The notes below the pieces were generated by a model that saw only the letters and a list, made by a program, of their open reading frames with translations, was not told the DNA's origin and searched no databases. Below, piece by piece: positions 48,228 through 55,959 of a stretch of DNA of 64,000 nt. Where the stretch lies: contig JAJQRA010000038.1 of assembly GCA_046533095.1 (NCBI GenBank), positions 186,001 through 250,000 on the forward strand, written 5' to 3'. Source of the stretch: ZAX-1 sp046533095 (GTDB taxonomy: Bacteria > Bacillota > Clostridia > Lachnospirales > Lachnospiraceae). Numbering within the stretch: the stretch's first letter is position 1; each line of letters begins with the position of its first letter. Position numbers and translations under genes: made by a program.

Positions 48228-49226
48228 CTACCCAATTCCTAAAATGCAGCGGATCAGCTCTTCGTTGGCTATCCCTCTTAGATAGGGATAGGTATCTATC
48301 TTGCTTATTGCAGTACGTAAGCTTGGTTTATCATATCGAATACCAGTCAAGCTACTTTCTAGAGGCGACAGGTCATTTATGCCTAAGAAGTCGCCATAGA
48401 GGCGTATACTGTTGATTGCTCCGCCGTTGACATTCATTCTTGCGATAAGCCTACCCATTGGAAATCGCATAGAATGTTCGATGTTAAAAGTAGGTGCATT
48501 GCCATACGTCCATTCCCATGAATCGTATTTACGTTCTTTTATCTCTACAATCCTACTTCTATCTATATCGGTAAGAATATATGCTTGTGCATTGTCTTCC
48601 ATCGACAAGAGCGCTTCTTTAAACATAGCTTTAAAAACATCAATGGTTGGTGGATGTTCCATGTAATCTGATAGATTGGCAACACGAAAACGAATGGATT
48701 TGATTGCCTTAGATTCAATCTTTTGCTTATCGGGATGGAGTATCTGTGATAATGTATCCAAATCAGCATGATATAAAAGTGAACCATGTGCGCATAGGTA
48801 GCCATTTCTAACTGTCTGCGCATTGCCGGATACCTTTTTGCCATCAATTAAGATATCGTTTCTTCCGCTAAGGCTTGCATGCAGACCTAGTTTTTGCAAC
48901 GCATGTACAAAAGGCTTGCATATCAAAGAGAAATCGATTGTGGCAACGTCATGAACAGGCATAATTGCAGTAAATAAAAGAGTGCCTACATCAGTGTATA
49001 TCGTACCGCCGCCGGTTGATCGCCTAACGATGGCAGGGTGGATCACGGACTGCTTGCTATCGTTTATTTCATTTTGTGCAATTTGATAACGACCAAGCAT
49101 CACCGTATTATCAGCTTGCCATATGGATAGAATCTTATTGCCTTTGCATAAGGAATCAATGCAATAGTCCTCAAATGCAAAATTATAGGTGGCATTTGGA
49201 CAGCCTGTTTCAGTGTATATCGTCAT
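48228..49226 (-). CDS. lplA: Lipoate-protein ligase A
   Basis: This 332-residue enzyme attaches free lipoate to lipoyl domains through lipoyl-AMP. Motifs: VRRSTGGGTIYTDVGTL (the RRxSGGG-like catalytic loop) and a Lys-containing segment SGNAQTVRNGYLCAHGSLLY, followed by a C-terminal accessory domain. The start at 49226 follows GGAG; a longer start at 49307 would overlap lipA. It follows lipA by 37 bp. Its targets are probably the lipoyl domains of the E2 and the next protein encoded at 62.5-64 kb. Confidence 0.92.
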   Translation of the reverse strand: MTIYTETGCPNATYNFAFEDYCIDSLCKGNKILSIWQADNTVMLGRYQIAQNEINDSKQSVIHPAIVRRSTGGGTIYTDVGTLLFTAIMPVHDVATIDFSLICKPFVHALQKLGLHASLSGRNDILIDGKKVSGNAQTVRNGYLCAHGSLLYHADLDTLSQILHPDKQKIESKAIKSIRFRVANLSDYMEHPPTIDVFKAMFKEALLSMEDNAQAYILTDIDRSRIVEIKERKYDSWEWTYGNAPTFNIEHSMRFPMGRLIARMNVNGGAINSIRLYGDFLGINDLSPLESSLTGIRYDKPSLRTAISKIDTYPYLRGIANEELIRCILGIG

Positions 49227-49263
49227 AATCGTACTCCATCCATACAAAATGCAGTTTACATTA

Positions 49264-50136
49264 TCATAAGCCGATTGCTTCGTTGGCATGATAGGAACTT
49301 CGTACAAGCGGAGCGGAAGCTACATGTTTAAATCCCATGGCTTTTGCGATCGTCCTATATTCATCGAATTGTTCTGGTGTGATAAATGCTATCACAGGAT
49401 GATGTAATTTGGAGGGTGCAAGGTATTGCCCTATTGTCAAAAAGTCACACTTGTGTGCCAATAGGTCGTTAAATACCTCAATTACTTCTTCCTTGGTTTC
49501 GCCAAGTCCGAGTATGAGCCCGGTCTTTGAATAGATGTTATTGTTTAAGTCCTTTATATGAGACAATACTTCTAAGGAACGCTGATAGATGGCTTCTGGC
49601 CTTACGGTATCATAGAGGCGTGGAACAGTCTCTATATTGTGGCTGATGACTTCAGGATTAGAATCAACAACCAATTTTAAAGAATTGATATCCCCTTTCA
49701 GATCGGGAATTAGGGTTTCAATAGCCGTTGCTTGACTTAGTTCTTTGGATTTTCTTACAACTTTAGCAAAATGATTTGCACCGCCATCTTCTAAATCGTC
49801 TCTTGTTACAGATGTGATTACCGCATACTTTAAACCGAGTGTCTGAATGGCTTTTGCAACTTTCTCTGCCTCGTTGTCATCAACTGCTTGCGGCTCGTTG
49901 TGTGCTACATTGCAGAACTTGCAATTTCTTGTACAATGTATTCCAAGTATCATAAAAGTAGCAACTTTTCGACTAAAGCATTCTAGATAATTGGGACAGT
50001 TTGCTTCGGCACATACTGTGTTTAAGCCTAATTCGGCAAGCAGGCCCTCCGTTGCTTCTATCTTTGCATTTGGTACATATTTTATTCTTAGCCAAGCAGG
50101 CTTTGGTGTATATGCTTCTCTTTTTATAGGATTCAT
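49264..50136 (-). CDS. lipA: Lipoyl synthase
   Basis: This 290-residue radical-SAM enzyme inserts two sulfurs into octanoyl groups. Both iron-sulfur motifs are present: CAEANCPNYLECF (auxiliary cluster, C-x4-C-x5-C) and CTRNCKFC (SAM cluster, C-x3-C-x2-C). The C-terminal end SAPLVRSSYHANEA carries the conserved RSSY. It is first in a lipA-lplA-AEC transporter series and divergent from rpoN. Having both synthase and ligase gives lipoate supply by synthesis and by salvage. Confidence 0.96.
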   Translation of the reverse strand: MNPIKREAYTPKPAWLRIKYVPNAKIEATEGLLAELGLNTVCAEANCPNYLECFSRKVATFMILGIHCTRNCKFCNVAHNEPQAVDDNEAEKVAKAIQTLGLKYAVITSVTRDDLEDGGANHFAKVVRKSKELSQATAIETLIPDLKGDINSLKLVVDSNPEVISHNIETVPRLYDTVRPEAIYQRSLEVLSHIKDLNNNIYSKTGLILGLGETKEEVIEVFNDLLAHKCDFLTIGQYLAPSKLHHPVIAFITPEQFDEYRTIAKAMGFKHVASAPLVRSSYHANEAIGL

Positions 50137-50277
50137 TTCGTTAACCTCTCAAATAACAATTGTAGGGAACCACCGAAACGGCGGCAGATATTTTGATCGT
50201 ATATGAATGTATATAGCAAAAATCATGCCAAAACAGGATGGTGAAGATGAAAGTAACGGTTTGATTGCTTGTATTCC

Positions 50278-50380
50278 TTGCAATGCCACCCCTCGCATGT
50301 TATAATTTTAGTAGAAAATCCGACAAATTGGTTATGAAAGTATAATTTTAGTATAAAATTTGACAAATTTGTTATGAGAA
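50278..50380 (+). promoter_or_regulatory. rpoN promoter region with 40-bp tandem duplication
   Basis: TTGCAA (50278-50283) and TATAAT (50301-50306) have ideal 17-bp spacing. The 40-bp segment starting at that TATAAT (50301-50340) is repeated directly at 50341-50380 with seven or so changes, creating a second TATAAT (50341-50346) and a TTGACA (50360-50365). Confidence 0.7.
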
Positions 50381-50391
50381 GGAATGGTATC

Positions 50392-51720
50392 ATGGGATTA
50401 GAGCAAGTTATGAATACGGAACAACGGCAGGTAATGTCTTCGAATCAAATCCAATCTCTAGAAATCTTACAGTATACGAATCAAGAATTAAAGGATTTTC
50501 TTGCAATAGAGTACCTAGAAAATCCAATGTTGGATAATGTAGAAGATAGACAAGATGATATGATTAAAGATATAGAATCTGTGTATGAGAAAAGTACATC
50601 TTATAAAGAGCACAGTATCGCTTATGGGGAAGAAGATTCCAACAGAAACAATGATATCATTGCAGCAGATAAAGATGAGATCAAGAATTATTTCTTATGG
50701 CAACTTCATAAAAAAGACTTTGATCATACAGAGTGGGACGTTATGGGCTATCTGATTGATTGCCTAGACGATAATGGATTCTTTACATATGAAGTAGATG
50801 AACTGGCAAAAACCCTTAACATAGAATCTGATATTGTAGCACATGCGCTTGCAACTTTAAAGAATTTAGAGCCTGTCGGCATATTTTCAAAAAATATTGC
50901 AGAATGCCTACTGCGGCAATTAGAAGCAAAAGGCTTAGCGGATGATAATATTAGGGCAATCATCGTTTCTTACCTTCCCGATATACTTTCAGGACGAATA
51001 AGCACTGTTTCTAGAAGCATGAGCTTATCTACAATTAAGATAAAAGAATATCTTCATTTAATTGGTACACTTAATCCAAGGCCTAGCATGAATATTTCAA
51101 AAGATATGACAGAATATATTATCCCGGATATTATTGCAAGCTATGATAATGGGACTTTTTTTGTTACGCTCAATGATAATTATATAGGCGAATATAAATT
51201 TAACAACTATTATATTCATATGATGGAATGCTCAAAAGATGAAGAACTACTTTCCTACTTCAAGAGCAAGCTTGAAAGAACGAGATTCATAGTTGCAAGT
51301 ATTGAGCAGAGGAGGTTGACAATCACGAACGTTGTGCATGCAATTCTCACCGTTCAAACGGATTATTTCATCCATAATGGAAGGTTAAAGCCAATGAGCA
51401 TGGAAGATATTGCACGCAAGCTAGATATATCCATTTCAACGGTAAGTAGGGCAATAAAGAATAAGTATCTGCAATATAAGTCGACGATTCTACTGAAAGA
51501 TTTATTTACATCTTCGGCTTCTAATGAAGGAGTATCTGTCAACACATTAAAGGATAGGGTGGCTGAAATTGTATCATCGGAAAATAAATCCACACCACTT
51601 AGCGATCAGAAGATTGCAGATATTATGAGAGGGGAGAACATTCCTATTTCAAGGAGGACGGTAACGAAATATAGACAGCTATTAGGTATACCAGATGGTA
51701 GGCAAAGGAAATATCTTTGA
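50392..51720 (+). CDS. rpoN: RNA polymerase sigma-54 factor
   Basis: This 442-residue factor has the glutamine-rich region I (QVMNTEQRQVMSSNQIQSLEILQ), the core-binding region, the HTH (SMEDIARKLDISISTVSRAIKNKYLQ) and the RpoN box (ISRRTVTKYRQLLGIP; classical ARRTVAKYRE). It directs polymerase to -24/-12 promoters and needs an AAA+ activator. One such activator and three candidate promoters lie in the next 10 kb. I start at 50392 with GAAGGA upstream; ATG 50374 is an alternative. Confidence 0.95.
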   Translation: MGLEQVMNTEQRQVMSSNQIQSLEILQYTNQELKDFLAIEYLENPMLDNVEDRQDDMIKDIESVYEKSTSYKEHSIAYGEEDSNRNNDIIAADKDEIKNYFLWQLHKKDFDHTEWDVMGYLIDCLDDNGFFTYEVDELAKTLNIESDIVAHALATLKNLEPVGIFSKNIAECLLRQLEAKGLADDNIRAIIVSYLPDILSGRISTVSRSMSLSTIKIKEYLHLIGTLNPRPSMNISKDMTEYIIPDIIASYDNGTFFVTLNDNYIGEYKFNNYYIHMMECSKDEELLSYFKSKLERTRFIVASIEQRRLTITNVVHAILTVQTDYFIHNGRLKPMSMEDIARKLDISISTVSRAIKNKYLQYKSTILLKDLFTSSASNEGVSVNTLKDRVAEIVSSENKSTPLSDQKIADIMRGENIPISRRTVTKYRQLLGIPDGRQRKYL

Positions 51721-51739
51721 TCATATATGCCAAGAAAAT

Positions 51740-51786
51740 AAGAGCCACCGCAAAGCGCAATCGCCTTGCAATGACTCTTTTTATTT
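51740..51786 (+). terminator. Terminator after rpoN
   Basis: An imperfect hairpin (AAGAGCCACCGCAAAGCG against CGCCTTGCAATGACTCTT) is followed by TTTTTATTT. It lies about 20 bp after the rpoN stop. Confidence 0.65.
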
Positions 51787-51789
51787 AGA

Positions 51790-51876
51790 AACGATTCAGT
51801 ACCCCTCGTGAATCGCCATATAGATGATACGTTTCGTCCAATTGGTACCCCTTTCTAAATAGCCACATAGATGATA
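51790..51876. repeat. Degenerate direct repeat, partial relative of the 24.2-kb element
   Basis: GTACCCCT...CCATATAGATGAT (from 51799) is repeated as GTACCCCT...CCACATAGATGAT (from about 51841). The leading AACGATTCAGTACC (51790-51803) is identical to 24177-24190. The segment lies between the rpoN terminator and the small membrane protein gene on the other strand. Confidence 0.5.
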
Positions 51877-51882
51877 TCCGCT

Positions 51883-52014
51883 CTATGCCTCATCATCGTC
51901 ATCAAATTTTCCTCTCCCCCATATAAATGCGAACCCACCATAGATAAGACCAACAATAAGAACTCCTGTCATCCAGCCGATTTCGCCGGTTCCGTATAAT
52001 AATGCTAATGCCAT
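51883..52014 (-). CDS. 43-residue membrane protein linked to the symporter
   Basis: A short gene with a strong AAGGAGG site and ATG at 52014. It encodes one hydrophobic helix (WMTGVLIVGLIYGGFAFIWG) preceded by MALALLYGTGEIG and ended by a basic-then-acidic tail GRGKFDDDDEA. The layout fits a single-pass inner membrane protein with its C-terminus in the cytoplasm. It is third in the series symporter-34-residue protein-this gene, with its ribosome binding site overlapping the previous stop. I believe tiny proteins of this kind have been noted as accessory to sodium:solute symporters, but the function here is inferred. Confidence 0.8.
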   Translation of the reverse strand: MALALLYGTGEIGWMTGVLIVGLIYGGFAFIWGRGKFDDDDEA

Positions 52015-52025
52015 ATGCCGCCTCC

Positions 52026-52130
52026 TTATTTTTTTCTGCTGATGATAGCACCGATAATTTCAAATACTACAATGATAGTAAAGATAATTCCTACGCATTG
52101 TCCGAATAGTTCTAAAAATAAATTGTCCAT
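52026..52130 (-). CDS. 34-residue membrane protein linked to the symporter
   Basis: ATG at 52130 follows a perfect AAAGGAGG site ten bases upstream. The peptide (MDNLFLELFGQCVG, then a hydrophobic run IIFTIIVVFEIIGAII, ending SRKK) is a single transmembrane segment with a positively charged cytoplasmic end. It sits 36 bp after the sodium:solute symporter and its stop codon runs into the next ribosome binding site, so all three are probably translated together. Confidence 0.75.
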   Translation of the reverse strand: MDNLFLELFGQCVGIIFTIIVVFEIIGAIISRKK

Positions 52131-52166
52131 ATACAAAAAACCTCCTTTAACGGTTAAATGCTGATA

Positions 52167-53693
52167 CTAAGCGGTAACTTTAGCTTCGCGTTGAAGCCTC
52201 TTTTGCTCTTTAAATAATCCTTCTTTTCCACCAGGTAACATAGCATTAAGGATAACTCCAAGTACGATAACAACAAAAAGAGTAATATAAGGAAGTGGAA
52301 TTCCGCCAACTCCAAGTGCAAGTGGGATAGGGGTATAGGTCCAGATTAGAATCAGTACCCAAGATACAATAAATGTTGCAAGTGCCGCCTTTGAATTTCT
52401 CTTCCAGAATAATCCATATACAACATTCCAAAATAGAGGTACAAGCCATGCAAATGCCCAGGTAGCCCCATTAACGATTTCAGGCAGGAAACTAGCGGCA
52501 CCCATAGCGATAATAGCTGAAACTACGATAAATATACGTGTAATTGTTAGTTTTTTCTTCCCATCGGCATTTGGATTTTTAAGGGTGTAGATATTGTTGG
52601 CAAAGAGGACGCCAAGGCCCATCGTTGTAACGGCAAAGGTTGAAAGTACTGCACCTAAGAAAGCTGCAAGCAACCAAGCAATTACCCAAGAGGGAAGATA
52701 TTGAACAATCATGCTTGCCCCCGCTGTCTTTGCGGCAACTGCCTCATTCGCTATATGAAGATTTCCTGTGTCGTAAAGAGCTTTCGCCGCAAGGCCCATT
52801 GTCATTGTGAAGATACCAAAGATACCATTTACAGGAGCAGCTATCCAAAGAGCTCTTGCGATAGTCCCTTCGTCTTTTGCCGCAAGTGCAGATTGGATAC
52901 CCATTTGGGAGATGCCTTGTGCAAAAGTAACTGCTATAATATTACTGATACCAAAGGTTAAGAAGGTATTTCCGCTGCCGAAGATACTAATCATATCCTG
53001 CATTTTGTTTGAGGTGTAGTAGTCTTTTACCCCGGCCCATCCACCGATAGGATCCTTAAGCGCAGAAGATAGTACAATGATACCAACGATAAGGCCAACG
53101 TACATAACGATTGTATTGATCATATTAACAAAACCAACCTCTTTCATACCGGCTGTGATAACGTAAGCAATCCCTATGATACCACCGATGACTGTTCCCA
53201 TCTGGATAGAAATGGTGTTAAATGTTAACGTATTAAAGATGATACCGAGAGCTTGAACTTCCATTGAAAGGATAGCGAAAGTTTGGCCGGCAACTACACA
53301 GGCAATTACAACAGCTACTTTCTTGCCGAATAGCTTTTGGACAAGCTCCGGAACGGTTGCAACACCGACTCTACGCAACCAACGCCCTGTAAATAGACAG
53401 ACGACTGATAGCGTAGTAACATGTGCAATAGAAAACCAGATACTTGCAGCGCCCATGCCCCATGTCATTTCCATAATACCAAATACATGAACTGCACCAA
53501 GCACTGCAAGGGCTAGAGATACACCAACCAAAGGCGAGCCCATCGAACGATCGGCTGTAACGAAATCGTCACCTGCATCCGCTATTTTTCTTTTTGTTTT
53601 TTTCTCTTTATTGACTAAATAAAGACTAACACCACCGATTGATACAATTTCATATAGTAAAACGGTGATTAATATTCCGATTGAACCATTCAT
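52167..53693 (-). CDS. Sodium:solute symporter family transporter
   Basis: This 508-residue SSS-family protein has about 13 hydrophobic segments. Typical features are the N-terminal GSPLVGVSLALAVLGAVHV, the GMKEVGFVNMINTIVMYVGL helix and LAAFLGAVLSTFAVTTMGLG with small residues that form the Na+ site region. The family imports amino acids, betaines, carboxylates, pantothenate and others; the substrate cannot be told. A strong AAGGAGG site precedes it. It follows the cupin gene on the reverse strand and is probably the uptake step of the island. Confidence 0.9.
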   Translation of the reverse strand: MNGSIGILITVLLYEIVSIGGVSLYLVNKEKKTKRKIADAGDDFVTADRSMGSPLVGVSLALAVLGAVHVFGIMEMTWGMGAASIWFSIAHVTTLSVVCLFTGRWLRRVGVATVPELVQKLFGKKVAVVIACVVAGQTFAILSMEVQALGIIFNTLTFNTISIQMGTVIGGIIGIAYVITAGMKEVGFVNMINTIVMYVGLIVGIIVLSSALKDPIGGWAGVKDYYTSNKMQDMISIFGSGNTFLTFGISNIIAVTFAQGISQMGIQSALAAKDEGTIARALWIAAPVNGIFGIFTMTMGLAAKALYDTGNLHIANEAVAAKTAGASMIVQYLPSWVIAWLLAAFLGAVLSTFAVTTMGLGVLFANNIYTLKNPNADGKKKLTITRIFIVVSAIIAMGAASFLPEIVNGATWAFAWLVPLFWNVVYGLFWKRNSKAALATFIVSWVLILIWTYTPIPLALGVGGIPLPYITLFVVIVLGVILNAMLPGGKEGLFKEQKRLQREAKVTA

Positions 53694-53812
53694 CGTAGTC
53701 CTCCTTTGTGATCATATTTCGTTGATATGTTTAAAGTGCCCACTAAGGCTAATAGTGATAAAATCATATTGGCCTTAGTGGGCATAAATTGATTTATTTC
53801 TACCTGCTATAA

Positions 53813-54541
53813 TTATCTAGCTGCACTAAGAGATACTGCCAAACGTAATGTTTGAGCCGTTGTATTTTTGATTTCCCACTTAGCTCCCTTAGGGATTACG
53901 ACTGCATCTTCCGCTTTTTTCATTGGGAGGACTTCTCGATCAACGATAGCCTCGGCTTGTGCTTGGAACATATAAGCGATAACATCTGAATTCGGTGTAT
54001 CTAGGTTTAATTTTGCACCAGGAAGAACGTCTACAATATGGAATTCTTGTGTAGGAGATCCAGAGATTTCAGGAGATGCAAGCGTGAAAAATGTAACTCC
54101 GTCAAGTCCTTCAACCTTAGTAGCTTTAACGCTATTGATGTTTTTGATATAAGGATCAGATTTTTTGAATCCTTGTGGACAAAGTGTAACCAAGAATTTA
54201 AGGGTAGCTGTTCCATTTGGATACATCTCATGATCTGTATTTCCAGGTGTCCACATGATATCGCCTGTCTCAAATCCGTAACGTTTTCCATCCATTAAAG
54301 CATATCCGGAACCATCTAAGATGTAGAAGACATGGTCTGCATTTGGATGATTTGCTAAAAGTGCCGCTCCCCCCCATACGATTTCACAGATTGAAAAATA
54401 CTGGTATGTCCAATCTGGTCCTGTCGGGTCATATCCCATCATTGCCGCGTTTGCAAAGGGTGCCGAATGAGCCATAACGTGAGCTGCTGGTTGCATTGCC
54501 TGAATTTCATAATAATTTTTAACGTATGCCTTAAATGCCAT
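53813..54541 (-). CDS. Bicupin protein
   Basis: This is a 242-residue protein with two cupin barrels. The first has the metal-site pattern NHPNADHVFYILDGSGYALMDG with GFETGDIMWTPGNTDHEMYPNG. The second (FHIVDVLPGAKLNLDTPNSDVIAYMF) lacks an obvious set of His ligands and may be structural. Relatives include ureidoglycine aminohydrolase-like, isomerase-type and lyase-type cupins; I cannot choose. It lies between a beta-hydroxyacid dehydrogenase and a symporter. GGAGGAT precedes the start. Confidence 0.85.
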   Translation of the reverse strand: MAFKAYVKNYYEIQAMQPAAHVMAHSAPFANAAMMGYDPTGPDWTYQYFSICEIVWGGAALLANHPNADHVFYILDGSGYALMDGKRYGFETGDIMWTPGNTDHEMYPNGTATLKFLVTLCPQGFKKSDPYIKNINSVKATKVEGLDGVTFFTLASPEISGSPTQEFHIVDVLPGAKLNLDTPNSDVIAYMFQAQAEAIVDREVLPMKKAEDAVVIPKGAKWEIKNTTAQTLRLAVSLSAAR

Positions 54542-54592
54542 AATTTTTATCCTCCATATAGTAATGTGTAAGTTATTGGCTACCTAATTTAT

Positions 54593-54878
54593 ATGATAGG
54601 AACAAAATGCTTTTCCTATCATCAGATCCACGGCACGAAAGAATGTGCCTTTTTATCAGAATTTGCGTTGCAATTTCTGATAAACTATATGATAGGAACA
54701 AAATGCTTTTCCTATCATCAGATCCACGGCACAAAAGAATGTGCCTTTTATCAGAATTTGCGTTGCAATTTCTGATAAACTATATGATAGGAACAAAATG
54801 CTTTTCCTATCATCAGATCCACGGCACGAAAGAATGTGCCTTTTATCAGAATTTGCGTTGCAATTTCTGATAAACTAT
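54593..54878 (-). repeat. Three tandem 95-96-bp units, each with three hairpins
   Basis: Copies at 54593-54688, 54689-54783 and 54784-54878 are almost identical; copy 1 has one extra T. Read as reverse-strand RNA, each unit has TTATCAGAA/TTCTGATAA with an inner TTGC-AAC-GCAA, then GGCAC/GTGCC, then ATGATAGGAA/TTCCTATCAT (10 bp). The array fills the gap between the dehydrogenase stop and the cupin gene. Apparent open frames on the + strand simply repeat the unit and are not genes. Confidence 0.93.
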
Positions 54879-54879
54879 C

Positions 54880-55761
54880 CTATCTTTTAACGCCACAGGC
54901 TTCTTCAAGAACTTGTGTAAGAACAGAGAAGTCGCGATCGCCTTTTCCTAAAGCGATAGCACCGGTAAGATTTTGACGTGTAAGAGCTGCAGCCGGCATA
55001 GGAACGCCATATTGTTTTGCGGCATCAAATGCAAGGTCAAGATCTTTACACATCATCTTAACGCTGAATGCAGGATTGTATATTCCTTCAGAGATAACAG
55101 CTTTCTTATATCCAACAAGAGGTGAACCTACTGCAGAACCGGCAATTACTTCACAAGCCTGTGCAACATCAAGGCCGGCTTTTTCACAAAGTACAACAGC
55201 CTCAGCCATAAGCTGCATGGTAGAAGCTAACATGCCGTTGATGGCAAGTTTAAGAACCCTAGCTTGTTCGCCGTTGCCTAGATAGAATTGCTTATTGCCT
55301 AGTGCCTCTAATACAGGGGATACTTTCTTAAAGGATTCTTCATCCCCTGATACTAAGATTCCAAGTGTAGCATTTTGAGCAAGAACGGTAGATCCTGTAA
55401 CTGGACAACGAAGTAGCTTAGCCCCCTTAGCTTCGATCGCTTCATTTACTGTCTCCGACTCTGCAGGAGCAACGGTACTCATGTCGATCACGATTTGTCC
55501 GGCTTTAAGTGATTCTAATACACCATCAGATCCGAGCACTACATGATGAAGTGTTGGACCATCAGAGATCATTGTAAATACAATTTCAGCATCTTTTGTA
55601 GCTTCTTTTGGCGTATCTGCCCATTTTGCGCCGGCCGTAATTGCTGCGTCGGCTTTTGCTTTTGTCCTGTTCCATACCGTAACCTCATTCCCTGCTTTTA
55701 CTAGGTTTTGACTCATTGGGCTTCCCATATTCCCTAAACCTATCCAACCTATTTTTGCCAT
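54880..55761 (-). CDS. NAD(P)-dependent beta-hydroxyacid dehydrogenase
   Basis: This is a 293-residue member of the 3-hydroxyisobutyrate / tartronate-semialdehyde reductase family. The Rossmann motif is IGWIGLGNMGSPMSQNLVKAG, the substrate-binding segment is RCPVTGSTVLAQ, and the catalytic Lys is in ARVLKLAINGMLAS. It interconverts a 3-hydroxy acid and the corresponding semialdehyde; the actual substrate is unknown. An AGGAGAGG site precedes the start. It lies between the M24 and cupin genes, all on the reverse strand, supporting one pathway. Confidence 0.92.
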   Translation of the reverse strand: MAKIGWIGLGNMGSPMSQNLVKAGNEVTVWNRTKAKADAAITAGAKWADTPKEATKDAEIVFTMISDGPTLHHVVLGSDGVLESLKAGQIVIDMSTVAPAESETVNEAIEAKGAKLLRCPVTGSTVLAQNATLGILVSGDEESFKKVSPVLEALGNKQFYLGNGEQARVLKLAINGMLASTMQLMAEAVVLCEKAGLDVAQACEVIAGSAVGSPLVGYKKAVISEGIYNPAFSVKMMCKDLDLAFDAAKQYGVPMPAAALTRQNLTGAIALGKGDRDFSVLTQVLEEACGVKR

Positions 55762-55835
55762 TATATTCCTCTCCTTTTCTAAAAAATATTTATTTAAATT
55801 ATATAATTTTAAAGGCCATTATCGAGTGAAAAACC

Positions 55836-55877
55836 ATAGATATGCCTGTGGATGGATTTAGCGCTATTCATATCTAT
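55836..55877 (-). other. Inverted repeat in M24-dehydrogenase gap
   Basis: ATAGATATG (55836-55844) and CATATCTAT (55869-55877) form a 9-bp stem around a 24-nt loop in the 198-bp space between the M24 stop and the dehydrogenase start. It may modulate expression of the downstream genes. It shares its arm sequence with the hairpin at 43258. Confidence 0.4.
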
Positions 55878-55959
55878 AAATCAAAATATATTTGATCCGT
55901 TAAGCCGATATCATGCAATTAAAATTATAAGTTTATGCTAGTTGTATACGATGTGATTT

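Noticed and set aside
54593..54870. Open frames of 60 and 87 codons across the tandem array
   Set aside because: They merely restate the 95-bp unit in two frames, lack ribosome binding sites and run opposite to the operon.
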